Below the pieces are notes generated by a model that searched no databases, had not been told where the DNA came from, and worked only from the letters and a program-made list of their open reading frames with translations. Both the position numbers and the translations under genes were made by a program. DNA of 64,000 bases from Bradyrhizobium sp. CCGUVB4N (GTDB lineage Bacteria > Pseudomonadota > Alphaproteobacteria > Rhizobiales > Xanthobacteraceae): positions 496,001-560,000 of the forward strand of contig NZ_JANADP010000001.1 of NCBI RefSeq assembly GCF_024199945.1, in the 5' to 3' direction. Positions 45,556 to 54,097 of this stretch are shown here, piece after piece (positions within the stretch are counted from its first letter, which is position 1; each line of letters opens with the position of its first letter).

Positions 45556-46230
45556 ATGAGCAAGCAGGCCGAATTTGCGGTCATTCTGAAAATGAATGCC
45601 ATGTTCGCCGATCTCGGTGCGGACGAACTCCAGCGGTTGTCCAATCTCTGCCACACCCAGCATCTGGCGAATGGCGAGGTGTTGTTCCAGAAGGGCGATC
45701 CCGGTGACGCGCTGTACGGCGTGCGCCGCGGCCAGGTCCGTATCGAGACCGGTGCCTCCGACGGCAGCCGGCTGACATTGAACTTCATGGGGCCGGGCGA
45801 CCTGTTCGGCGAGGTCGCGGTGCTGGACGGCCAGAGCCGCACCGCCGACGCGACCGCCGGCGAAGTGAGCGAATTGTTCGTGCTGCGGCGCGAAGACTTC
45901 CTCGCCTTCCTCGAACGCGAGCCGAAGGTCGCGATCAAGATCATTGCGCTGTTGTGCCAGCGCATCCGCTGGCAGAGCGAGCGCATGGAGGAATCCATGT
46001 TGCAACCGCTGCCGGTCCGGCTGGCGCGGCGGCTCTGCGCGCTCGCCGCCGATTTCGGCTCCGAGGTGCACATTTCGCAGGAACAGCTCGGCGTCTTCGT
46101 CGGCGCCGCTCGCGAGAGCGTGAACCGCCAGCTTCAGGCCTGGCGCAAGGAAGCGATTTTGGATCTGCAGCGCGGCCGTATCCTGCTGCGGAACATGACC
46201 AAGCTGACGGCGATCGCACGGAACGAGTAG
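45556..46230 (+). CDS. CRP/FNR-family regulator, CRP-like
   Basis: The protein has 224 residues. The cNMP-binding domain (about 15-125) has the phosphate-binding cassette GDLFGEVAVLDGQSRTADAT, with the Glu and Arg that bind cAMP in E. coli CRP. The C-terminal HTH has QEQLGVFVGAARESVNRQLQ. Its RESVNR corresponds to RETVGR of E. coli CRP, whose Arg, Glu and Arg contact the TGTGA half-site. The Cys cluster of FNR is absent. AAGGA lies 8 bases before the ATG. It probably responds to cAMP, perhaps from the cyclase encoded at 40561-43008. Other possibilities include a cAMP-independent member of the family. Confidence 0.9.
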   Translation: MSKQAEFAVILKMNAMFADLGADELQRLSNLCHTQHLANGEVLFQKGDPGDALYGVRRGQVRIETGASDGSRLTLNFMGPGDLFGEVAVLDGQSRTADATAGEVSELFVLRREDFLAFLEREPKVAIKIIALLCQRIRWQSERMEESMLQPLPVRLARRLCALAADFGSEVHISQEQLGVFVGAARESVNRQLQAWRKEAILDLQRGRILLRNMTKLTAIARNE

Positions 46231-46282
46231 CGATCGCGACGAGGGGGTTCAGTTCGCTTGCTTCAGCCGCGCCGGCGGGAAC

Positions 46283-49200
46283 TTATTCCGCCGCCGGGTG
46301 CACGATGCTCTTCGGCGCATGTGCCGCTTCCGCGGCCTCATGATGACCGTTGGTCTCAGCGTCTTCGCTGTGCACGATCAGCCGCTTGCCGAAGCGCCAG
46401 ATCAGGGCGCCGAGGTCGTCCATCACCATGAACATCGCGGGCACGAACACCAGCGACAGGATGGTCGAGAAGATCAGGCCGCCGATCACCGCGAGCGCCA
46501 TTGGCGAGCGGAACTCGCCGCCGGCGCCGACCGCGAGCGCGCTCGGCATCATGCCGGCGGCCATCGCGATCGTGGTCATCACGATCGGGCGGGCGCGTTT
46601 CATGCCGGCGTCGATCATCGCCTCGTCGCGCGGCTTGCCGGCATTGATGGATTCGATCGCGAACTCCACCAGCATGATCGCGTTCTTGGTGACGATGCCC
46701 ATCAGCATCAGGATGCCGATCCACACCGGTGTGGTGAGCTGCTTGCCGGTGACGAGCAGCGCGGCAATCGCGCCGCCGATCGAGAGCGGTAGCGAGAACA
46801 GGATGGTGATCGGCTGCAGGAATGTGCCGAACAGCAGCACCAGCACCGCATAGACCATCATCAGGCCGGCGGTGATCGCGGTGGCGAAGCCGTCGGACAG
46901 TTCATTGAGGCTTTCGGCGTCGCCGGAGGGGGAGACTTTCACGCCCTTCGGCAGGCTCTTCATGACAGGCAGATCGTAGATCTTCTTGGTCGCATCGCCG
47001 AGCGCCGCGGAGCCGACGAGGTCGGCGGCGACGGTTGCCTGCCGCTCGCGGTCGTAGCGGTTGATGCTGGTCGGGCCCTGGTCGAGCTTGACGTCGGCGA
47101 TGACGGACAGCGGCACGCCGCCTTTCTCGCCGTGCTCACCGAGCGGCACGCGCAGCTGCTCCAGCGTCTTGAGATTGCCGCGCGCGGCATCCTCGAGCTG
47201 CACGCGGATCGGCACCAGACGGTCGCCGACGTCGAACTTGGCGAGCGCCGGACCGACGTCGCCGATGGTTGCGACGCGGATGGTCTGCGACAGGCTTTCG
47301 GTCGAGACGCCGAGCCGTGCGGCGAGATCGGCGCGCGGCTCGATGCGCAATTCGGGGCGCTCCAGCGAGGTCTCCGAGATCACGTTGGAGATGGTCGGAA
47401 TCCGCTTCATCTGCGTCGCGAGTTCGCTGGCGACGTTGTTGACGATGTTGGCATCGACGCCGGTCACCACCAGCGAGATCGCGCGCAGGCCGTTCTCGTC
47501 CAGGAACCAGAAGCGGATATCGGGAACGTTCTCCAGCTCCTGGCTGATCGAGAACTCGAGCTCGCGCTGGGTGATGTTGCGGTCGTTCTTGGGCGTGTAA
47601 TTGATGATCAGGGCAGCGCGCCGGACTTCCTGGGTGCCTGGCGGAACGCGGCCGCCGTCCACGAAGATGCTCTTCACTTCGGGCCGCTTGCGCAGCCGCG
47701 CGACGATGTCCTCGGTGACCTTTTCGGTGTAGGCGAGCTGCGTGCCCGGCGGCAGTTCGAGGGCGAGCAGCGAGCGGGCGCTGTCCTGCGCCGGCAGGAA
47801 GCCCTGCGGCAGCAGCGTGATGCTCCAGATCGAGGCCGCGAAGATGCCGAACCCGATCAGCACGGTGATGAAATAGTGCTTCACCGACCACGAGACGAGA
47901 CCGTGATAGGTCCGCAGGATGCGGCCGGGCGGCGGCTCTTCATGATTGCCATGTTTGAGAAAGTAGGCCGCCAGCATCGGCGTCACGAAGCGCGCCGCGA
48001 GCAGCGAGAAGAACACCTGCACCGACACGGTGATGCCGAACTGCTTGAAGAACTGTCCGGCGATGCCCGACATGAAGCTCGCGGGCGCGAAGATCGCGAT
48101 GATGGTCAGCGAGATCGCGATCACGGCGAGGCCGATTTCGTCGGCGGCTTCGAGCGCGGCACGGTAGGGCGATTTGCCCATGTTCATGTGCCGTACGATG
48201 TTCTCGATCTCGACGATGGCGTCGTCGACCAGAATACCTGTCGATAGCGTGATGGCGAGGAAGCTGACGAGGTTGAGCGAGAAGCCGAGGATGTCCATCG
48301 CCCAGAACGCCGGGAAGATCGACAGCGGCAGCGAGACCGCGGCAATGATGGTGGCGCGAAGGTCGCGCAGGAACAGCAGCACGATGACCACGGCGAGGAT
48401 GGCGCCCTCGAACAGGGTCGAGATCGCCGCTTCGTAGTTGCCGTTGGTGTATTCGACCGAAGTGTCGATCAGCTTGAGGTCGACATCGGGATAAGCGGCC
48501 TTGAGTGCGTCGATGCGCTTCTGCACGGCTTCGGCGACCTTCACGTCGCTGGCGCCCTTGGAGCGCTTGATGCCGAGTGCGACCACCGGCTCGCCGTTGA
48601 AGCGGGCGAAGGTGCGGCGGTCGGCGATGGTGTCGGTCACGGTGCCGAGATCGTCGAGACGGACCTCGCCGCCGCCGAACAGCGGGACCATGGTGCCGGC
48701 GAGGTCGCTCAGCGTCTTGGCGCCGGCCAGCGTCCGGATCGCCTGGTCGTTCTTGCCGATTTCGGCGCGGCCGCCGGCGACGTCGACATTGGTGCCGCGC
48801 AGGCTCTGGCTGACATTGACGGCCGTCAGCCCCATCGCCTGCAGGCGGTCGGGATCGAGCGAGACCAGGATCTCGCGCTCGACACCGCCGATGCGCTCGA
48901 CCTGGGCGACGCCGCGCACGCCCTGCAGCGCGCGCTTGACCACGTCGTCGACGAAATAAGACAGTTGTTCCGGCGTCTTGCCGGGCGAGATCGCGGCATA
49001 GGTGACGATCGGCAGGCCGATCACGTCGACGCGCTGGATCAGCGGCTCGGTGACGTTCTGCGGCAGGTTCGAGCGCACGCGCGTCACCGCGTCCTTGACG
49101 TCGTTGAGTGCGCGATCGGTGTTGGTTTCCAGCGCGAACTGGATGGTGGTGACCGACACGCCGTCGGTGATCGAGGAGGTGATGTGCCGCACGCCCTCGA

Positions 49201-49426
49201 CGCCTGAGACGGCGTCTTCAACCGTCTTGGTGACCTGGGATTCGAGTTCCGCCGGGGCGGCGCCGAACTGCGCCACCGCGACCGAGATCACGGGAATGTC
49301 GGCCGAGGGCAGTCGCGTGATCGCGAGCTTGGTGAAGGAGGTCCAGCCGAGGATCAGGAGGATGATCGAAAACACCACCGACGGCAGCGGATTCCGGATT
49401 GACCATGCCGAGATATTGAGAGCCAT
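46283..49426 (-). CDS. RND efflux pump, inner-membrane subunit (HAE1/AcrB-like)
   Basis: The protein has 1047 residues with twelve TM helices in the usual 1 + 5 + 1 + 5 layout and two large periplasmic loops. TM4 carries the proton-relay pair in ITLSTGILVDDAIVEIENIV, and TM10 the Lys in MGIVTKNAIMLVEFAIES. The early PLPSVVFSIILLILGWTSF is typical of HAE-type drug and solvent pumps. The ATG overlaps the adaptor stop (TGATG), so they form one operon. No outer-membrane channel gene is adjacent; TolC-type proteins are often unlinked. The substrate is not evident from the sequence. Confidence 0.95.
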   Translation of the reverse strand: MALNISAWSIRNPLPSVVFSIILLILGWTSFTKLAITRLPSADIPVISVAVAQFGAAPAELESQVTKTVEDAVSGVEGVRHITSSITDGVSVTTIQFALETNTDRALNDVKDAVTRVRSNLPQNVTEPLIQRVDVIGLPIVTYAAISPGKTPEQLSYFVDDVVKRALQGVRGVAQVERIGGVEREILVSLDPDRLQAMGLTAVNVSQSLRGTNVDVAGGRAEIGKNDQAIRTLAGAKTLSDLAGTMVPLFGGGEVRLDDLGTVTDTIADRRTFARFNGEPVVALGIKRSKGASDVKVAEAVQKRIDALKAAYPDVDLKLIDTSVEYTNGNYEAAISTLFEGAILAVVIVLLFLRDLRATIIAAVSLPLSIFPAFWAMDILGFSLNLVSFLAITLSTGILVDDAIVEIENIVRHMNMGKSPYRAALEAADEIGLAVIAISLTIIAIFAPASFMSGIAGQFFKQFGITVSVQVFFSLLAARFVTPMLAAYFLKHGNHEEPPPGRILRTYHGLVSWSVKHYFITVLIGFGIFAASIWSITLLPQGFLPAQDSARSLLALELPPGTQLAYTEKVTEDIVARLRKRPEVKSIFVDGGRVPPGTQEVRRAALIINYTPKNDRNITQRELEFSISQELENVPDIRFWFLDENGLRAISLVVTGVDANIVNNVASELATQMKRIPTISNVISETSLERPELRIEPRADLAARLGVSTESLSQTIRVATIGDVGPALAKFDVGDRLVPIRVQLEDAARGNLKTLEQLRVPLGEHGEKGGVPLSVIADVKLDQGPTSINRYDRERQATVAADLVGSAALGDATKKIYDLPVMKSLPKGVKVSPSGDAESLNELSDGFATAITAGLMMVYAVLVLLFGTFLQPITILFSLPLSIGGAIAALLVTGKQLTTPVWIGILMLMGIVTKNAIMLVEFAIESINAGKPRDEAMIDAGMKRARPIVMTTIAMAAGMMPSALAVGAGGEFRSPMALAVIGGLIFSTILSLVFVPAMFMVMDDLGALIWRFGKRLIVHSEDAETNGHHEAAEAAHAPKSIVHPAAE

Positions 49427-50355
49427 CAGCGTACCCGCGTGCGATCGAGTTCATCGGCGAACATGGTCTTGATCTGGTCGCCGTCATGGAGCGAAGAGCC
49501 GGCGTCGGCGACGACGATTTCGCCGACGTCGACCCCTTCAAGGATTTCGGTTTGGCTGTCGGATGTCAGCCCGACGCGCACCCGACGTGTCTCGACGGTA
49601 TTGCCTTTGACCACCTGCACGGTGAGATGGTCGATCGCCGTCTTGGGAACCGCGACACCGCAGCTTCGCTTGGCGTCGATCGAGGCACGGGCAAACACGC
49701 CGACCTTCAGCGACGGATTGTTGGTGACGCTGATGCGGACGCGGCCGAGCTGCGTGGCGCGGTCGATCTCGGGCGCAACCAGCCGGACGCGGCCGATCAG
49801 ATCGGCGGCGTCATCCCGGCTGATCCGTACCGTCGCGCCGGGGCTGAGTTTTGGCATGTGCACGGCCGGGACCTGCGCATCCAGCTCGATCTCGTTGTTG
49901 ACGGCAATGCGGAACATCGGTCCGGCCTGCGGCGATGCCGGTGCACCGACGACGGTCCGCACTTCCGTGATGAGACCCGGGGCCGGTGCCTTCAGCGAGA
50001 TCGGACCCTGCGGGCCCGGCCTTTGCGGCTGGCCCGGGATCTGCGGCGGCGCCGTCAGGCGCGCCAGCTCCTGATTTTCGGTGACGATCGCGCCTTCGGT
50101 GACGAAGACGTCGGTGACCTTCGATCCTTCCTGGTCGGGCATGACCACGGCCTCGCGCCGCGGCACGAAGAAGCCGGTGACGCGCACCAGATCGGAGAAG
50201 CAGGCGTTGGTCGACTTCGCGACGATGACGAGGGCCTCGCCCGGCGTCTCCTTCGCCTCGGGGCGATGCCGATGCTCGAACCAGTAATAGCCGAGGCCGA
50301 GCGCAACGATGAACGCCACGGTTCCCGCAGGCTTGAGATATTCGGAGATGTTCAT
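49426..50355 (-). CDS. RND efflux periplasmic adaptor (MFP/HlyD family)
   Basis: The protein has 309 residues with an N-terminal TM or signal anchor (about 12-28, GTVAFIVALGLGYYWF). The split lipoyl motifs are at about 75-145 (GSKVTDVFVTEGAIVTENQE and LKAPAPGLITEVRTVVGAPA). They are separated by a short Pro-rich linker (QIPGQPQRPGPQGP) where longer adaptors have the alpha-hairpin. The C-terminal domain has ILEGVDVGEIVVADAGSSLH. It is the partner of the pump whose gene follows with one-base overlap. It is paralogous to the orphan adaptor at 19811-20698, as the shared CFSD motif shows. Confidence 0.92.
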   Translation of the reverse strand: MNISEYLKPAGTVAFIVALGLGYYWFEHRHRPEAKETPGEALVIVAKSTNACFSDLVRVTGFFVPRREAVVMPDQEGSKVTDVFVTEGAIVTENQELARLTAPPQIPGQPQRPGPQGPISLKAPAPGLITEVRTVVGAPASPQAGPMFRIAVNNEIELDAQVPAVHMPKLSPGATVRISRDDAADLIGRVRLVAPEIDRATQLGRVRISVTNNPSLKVGVFARASIDAKRSCGVAVPKTAIDHLTVQVVKGNTVETRRVRVGLTSDSQTEILEGVDVGEIVVADAGSSLHDGDQIKTMFADELDRTRVR

Positions 50356-50498
50356 CGCCGGATCATCCTGGCCTGGCTCGGGGTTGCTGGGATCGTTTCC
50401 CTGAAACGAAGCGGCGTCCCGCAGGGCTGCGGGACGCGCGCTGGGAGCAAGACTTTACACCACATCACGACTTGTCACTGCAAAGGATTACGTCGTGG

Positions 50499-51164
50499 TC
50501 ACTTCGATGCGGTGGTCTTGTTTTCCATATTCACGACCTGAACGCGGCGGTTCACCTCCGCCATCGGCTGGCTGGGATCTTTCAGCTTGCTCTTGCCGTA
50601 GCCGACGGTGACGAGATCGGTGGCGGCAATGCTGTACTTCTCGACGAGGTAACGCTTGATCGAATCCGCGCGGCGTTCCGACAGCTCCTGATTGTAGCCC
50701 TCGCCGCCGGCGGCGTCGGTATGGCCGGCGACCACGAAGGTCGAGCCCTTCAAATCGGGGCTGGTCAGTGCGCGGCCCAGCGCCTGCACCGAAGGCAGCG
50801 ACTTGGTGCTGATGTCGGCCGAGTTGTAGTCGAAGGTGATTTCGAGATCGATATTCGGCTTGTCCTTGGCGGCCGAGGCGATCTCCTCGCGCTCGGTCGA
50901 CGACAGAGAGCGCGTGGCGCGGCCGCGGACCGACTGGATCAGCTTGGTTTCCGCCGCGTTCGGCGCCGGATCGGCCTGCGGAGCGATCGAGAGGCCGCGG
51001 GTGAGGGGCTTCTTCGGCGGCGGCGCCAGTGCGCGGACGATCTCGTCCTCGGTGACGTTCTTGCTGTTGCCGTCGTCGCCGGCGAAAGCGGGCGGGAGTG
51101 TCAGCGCGGCGCCGATGGTGAAGATGGACAGGATCGCGGTCAGTCCCTTTGCAGCCAATCTCAT
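50499..51164 (-). CDS. OmpA-family peptidoglycan-associated protein
   Basis: The protein has 221 residues. I chose the ATG at 51164 because AGGAGGG lies 7 bases upstream and a signal peptide (LTAILSIFTIGAALTLPPAFA-GD) begins there; the frame is open further upstream. The C-terminal OmpA-like domain (about 110-215) contains LEITFDYNSADI, then VVAGHTDAAGGEGYNQELSE and RRADSIKRYLVEKY. The Asp and Arg that bind diaminopimelate are present. It probably anchors the outer envelope to peptidoglycan. It is on the same strand as, and downstream of, the caspase-TPR gene, 144 bp away; co-transcription is possible. Confidence 0.9.
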   Translation of the reverse strand: MRLAAKGLTAILSIFTIGAALTLPPAFAGDDGNSKNVTEDEIVRALAPPPKKPLTRGLSIAPQADPAPNAAETKLIQSVRGRATRSLSSTEREEIASAAKDKPNIDLEITFDYNSADISTKSLPSVQALGRALTSPDLKGSTFVVAGHTDAAGGEGYNQELSERRADSIKRYLVEKYSIAATDLVTVGYGKSKLKDPSQPMAEVNRRVQVVNMENKTTASK

Positions 51165-51308
51165 TGCCAGTCCCTCCTGCGCGAGCCCGCGCGGTTCCAA
51201 AATTCCTGCAAGTGGCCCCCACGGCAAGGCCGCCTGCGGCACCCGTTCTGTTAGTCTTGCCGGACCGCCGCGGGTTCGAGGCGCTGCCGGCCTCAAATCA
51301 AAAAAATA

Positions 51309-52838
51309 TCAACGCACTCCGTAACTTGCGAATTCCTGCACGATGTTCGGGTCCATCGCTTTGGCATTGGCGACGTCGAGCGCGCCCTCCTGGGCGGAGC
51401 CGTTGCGCTGCTTCGCGACGCCCCGTCCATAGAGCGAGGAGGTCAGGCGCGGGTTGATCTTCAGCGCGGCGTCAAAATCGGCGATGGCGTTCTTTGCCGC
51501 CCCGGATTTGAGGTTCACCAGCCCGCGGCTGTCCAGCGCATCGACGAAGTTGGGCCGCAGCCGCAGCGCCTCGTTGCAATCCTTCAGCGCGCCCTGGAGG
51601 TCGCCGACCACGGCACGGGTCCAGCAGCGGTTGTTCAGCGCCTCGACGTCCTTCGAATTGATCCGGAGCGTCTCGTCAAAATCCTTGATGGCAAGGCTGT
51701 AGGCCCCCTTGCTGGCATAGACCTGGCCACGCCGATACAGCGCATTCACATCGTCCGGATTGGCGGCGATCTTGGCCGTCAGGCCCTTGATGGTGGGATC
51801 CTCCGCCAGCGCGGACGCGCTCGGCCCACCATCTGCATTCGGCGACGGGGCGGGCTCGGCCGGTTTGGCCGGCGGTGTCGGCGGAGGCAGCGCAGCTTCA
51901 ACCTGCGGCTTCGGCGCGGGCGGCGGTGACGGAGGTGCAGGCGGCGCCGGCGGATTGTTCGCGGCCACGGGTGGTGCTGCTGGCGGTGGGGCGGGCGGTG
52001 CCGGAGGCGGGTTGTTGGCGACCGCAGGCGGCGGTGGTGCGGGAGGCGCCGGTGGCGGGGTCGTCGCCGTCGGGCGCGATCCGGCTGCACCCGGAATGAA
52101 CGAGAAATCCTCGGCGAGCGAGGACGAGATCCACGGCACCTGCTCGCCGCGCGAGGCGCGGGTGACGCCCATCTTGGTGCGGTTCAGCGTTTCCTCCGCC
52201 ATCAGGTCGGGGACACGGATTTCCTTGAGCAGTTCCTGGACGAACAGGCTGTGGTCGCCGCCGGCGTCCGATACCACCGATGCCAGCGCCGCCGAATACA
52301 TCACCAGGGTGCCGTTCGGCGCGATGACGGGGGTCAGGCCCGCCGAGAAGCTGCGGAACCGCCGTTCGAACGGGTTGCGCCTGGAGGCATCGATCAGCGC
52401 GATCTTGACGCCCGCGCCGCGGGTGTTGAGCTCGCCCAGGATCGCTTCGATGCTGAACCCGTCGCGACGGACGTCGGACTCGGTCCAGATCTGCGCGTCG
52501 ACCGGGATCATGTAGCTCTGGCGTGCCGACTGGATGCCGAACCCGCTGTAGAAGATCAGCGCCACCGAGCCCGGCTTGATCTTGCCGTAGAGCTTGTCGA
52601 AGGCGCGGCGCATCGCGTCGCCGGTCAGGTTCTCGCCGACCTCAACGGAAAAGCCGTCGCGCTTGAGCTCGTCGGCGACGTCACGGGCATCGTTGAGCGG
52701 CTCTTTCAGCGGGCTGTCGGCATCCGGGTATTTGGCATTGCCGATGACCAGCGCGTAGCGGTCGCCGGCGGCGTGCGACGGCGCGGTCGGGATGAGCGAG
52801 ACGAGCAAGGGCAGAAGAAAAAGGAAGCGAATTTTCAT
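51309..52838 (-). CDS. Caspase-family protein lacking the catalytic dyad, with TPR tail
   Basis: The protein has 509 residues with a signal peptide of 24 residues (FLFLLPLLVSLIPTAPSHA). The caspase p20-like domain runs from about 26 to 250. The catalytic His is replaced by Phe100 (IFYSGFGIQ) and the Cys by Ser152 (LIDASRRNPFERRFR). A Pro/Ala-rich linker (about 258-335) carries repeats of PPAPPAPPP. A C-terminal region of about 150 residues has TPR units (ALYRRGQVYASKGAYSLAIK, ALNNRCWTRAVVGDLQGALK and ALDSRGLVNLKSGAAKNAIA). It is a probable periplasmic protein-protein interaction module rather than a protease. It shares the DASRRNP and QVP...SS motifs with the protein at 18793-19641. Confidence 0.92.
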   Translation of the reverse strand: MKIRFLFLLPLLVSLIPTAPSHAAGDRYALVIGNAKYPDADSPLKEPLNDARDVADELKRDGFSVEVGENLTGDAMRRAFDKLYGKIKPGSVALIFYSGFGIQSARQSYMIPVDAQIWTESDVRRDGFSIEAILGELNTRGAGVKIALIDASRRNPFERRFRSFSAGLTPVIAPNGTLVMYSAALASVVSDAGGDHSLFVQELLKEIRVPDLMAEETLNRTKMGVTRASRGEQVPWISSSLAEDFSFIPGAAGSRPTATTPPPAPPAPPPPAVANNPPPAPPAPPPAAPPVAANNPPAPPAPPSPPPAPKPQVEAALPPPTPPAKPAEPAPSPNADGGPSASALAEDPTIKGLTAKIAANPDDVNALYRRGQVYASKGAYSLAIKDFDETLRINSKDVEALNNRCWTRAVVGDLQGALKDCNEALRLRPNFVDALDSRGLVNLKSGAAKNAIADFDAALKINPRLTSSLYGRGVAKQRNGSAQEGALDVANAKAMDPNIVQEFASYGVR

Positions 52839-53207
52839 AATCAGCGCGGTCCAGCCAAAAAGGCGCCGTTCCCAGCTTGCGCCGCGGCGACCTTAACTTA
52901 CGCAAAGTGCATTATCAAACCGGGGAGTGGAGGCGTCAACCGCTTGGAGATTCGGCACTATCGCGACAATTGACCGCGACGCATGGGCAGCTCGCGAGGG
53001 GAATAAATCGGCGGTCACGGCTCTCCTCGACGCGTTCTCGTTCAGGGTTCCGGCCGTCATGTTAGGCCGGCACTCGCGACGAAAATGTGATTGGTCTCAC
53101 ATTGCGCCCTGCGTCCATCGCGGGCTCAGGCGTTTGACCTTTATGGTGGGCAATGGCTTGGTGCGCGGCAGGTCCATTCAGAAAAAGCAAAAGCCGGGAT
53201 CAAGATC
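52839..53207. other. 369-bp divergent intergenic region
   Basis: No gene is seen. It contains the CRP-like site at 53086-53101 and a 6-bp inverted repeat (CCGGCC, 9 bases, GGCCGG) at 53050-53070. The frame of the lactonase gene is open into this region, but the chosen ATG is at 53208. Confidence 0.55.
53086..53101. promoter_or_regulatory. CRP-type site TGTGATTGGTCTCACA
   Basis: An exact TGTGA-N6-TCACA match, centred 114 bp upstream of the metallo-hydrolase start and 255 bp upstream of the pseudo-caspase start at 52838. Together with 18479-18494 it is one of two exact matches I found in the window. Confidence 0.7.
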
Positions 53208-54014
53208 ATGGGAAACGCCTACGAAATCTACGCTCTTCGCTATGCGACGATGTCGCCGCGCACCCCCAGCATGAATTTTCTGGCGCCCGACCCGCATGAC
53301 AGCGCGGCGCAGGATCTCGACTACTTCGTTTGGCTGATCCGGGGGCAGGGGTGCGATATTCTGGTCGATACCGGTTTCAATGCCGAGGAGGCCATCTCGC
53401 GCGCGCGCAAGCTGACGCTCAATCCGGTCGATGCGCTGGAGCGTTTCGGCGTCGCCGCGTCGAGCATTCGCGACATCATCGTGACGCATCTGCATTACGA
53501 TCACGCCGGCAACCTCGATCGCTTCCCGAATGCGCGCTTCCATCTCCAGGAGCGCGAGATGGCTTACGCCACGGGCCGCTGCATGTGTAACGGACTGTTG
53601 CGACATCCATTCTCGGTCGAGCACGTCACCCAGATGGTGCGCCATGTCTACGGCGAGCGCGTCAATTTCTATTCCGGCGACGGTGAAATCGCGCCTGGTG
53701 TCACCGTGCACCGCGTCGGCGGCCATTCGGACGGCTTGCAGGTGGTCAAGGTCGAGACCGCGCGCGGTCCGGTGGTGTTGGCGTCAGACGCCGCGCATTA
53801 CTACGCCAATCTGCAGCGCCGCAGCCCGTTTCCGATCGTCTACAATGTCGGCGATATGGCCGTGGGCTGGGAGACGATCGAACGTCTCGCCGGCCATCCC
53901 GACCGGTTCATTCCCGGCCACGATCCGATCGTGACCGAGATCTATCCCCGCGCGAGCGACAAGGTCGACGCCTGGGCATTGCATGTGCCGCCGACGCGGT
54001 CGTTTGCGAAGTGA
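53208..54014 (+). CDS. Metallo-beta-lactamase-fold hydrolase, AHL-lactonase-like
   Basis: The protein has 268 residues. The dinuclear-zinc motifs are complete: HLHYDHAG, the third His in VGGHSDGLQVV, the bridging Asp in LASDAAHYY and the last His in FIPGHDPIV. The organisation and length are close to the N-acyl-homoserine-lactonase group (AiiA/AttM-like), although related enzymes act on other lactones or esters. There is no signal peptide, so it is cytoplasmic. A CRP-like site is centred 114 bp upstream. Quorum-quenching activity is only a possibility. The ATG lacks a strong ribosome site. Confidence 0.87.
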   Translation: MGNAYEIYALRYATMSPRTPSMNFLAPDPHDSAAQDLDYFVWLIRGQGCDILVDTGFNAEEAISRARKLTLNPVDALERFGVAASSIRDIIVTHLHYDHAGNLDRFPNARFHLQEREMAYATGRCMCNGLLRHPFSVEHVTQMVRHVYGERVNFYSGDGEIAPGVTVHRVGGHSDGLQVVKVETARGPVVLASDAAHYYANLQRRSPFPIVYNVGDMAVGWETIERLAGHPDRFIPGHDPIVTEIYPRASDKVDAWALHVPPTRSFAK

Positions 54015-54097
54015 CGGAGCCAGGGCGCGTCCGTGTAAGTCCTGAGCGCAGCGGACATCAGGCGGTGAGGCGAGATTCGCGGGCGGCGGGCGTGATG

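Noticed and set aside
53050..53070. CCGGCC/GGCCGG inverted repeat as a terminator
   Set aside because: It has no T-run and sits in a divergent promoter region, so termination is unlikely.
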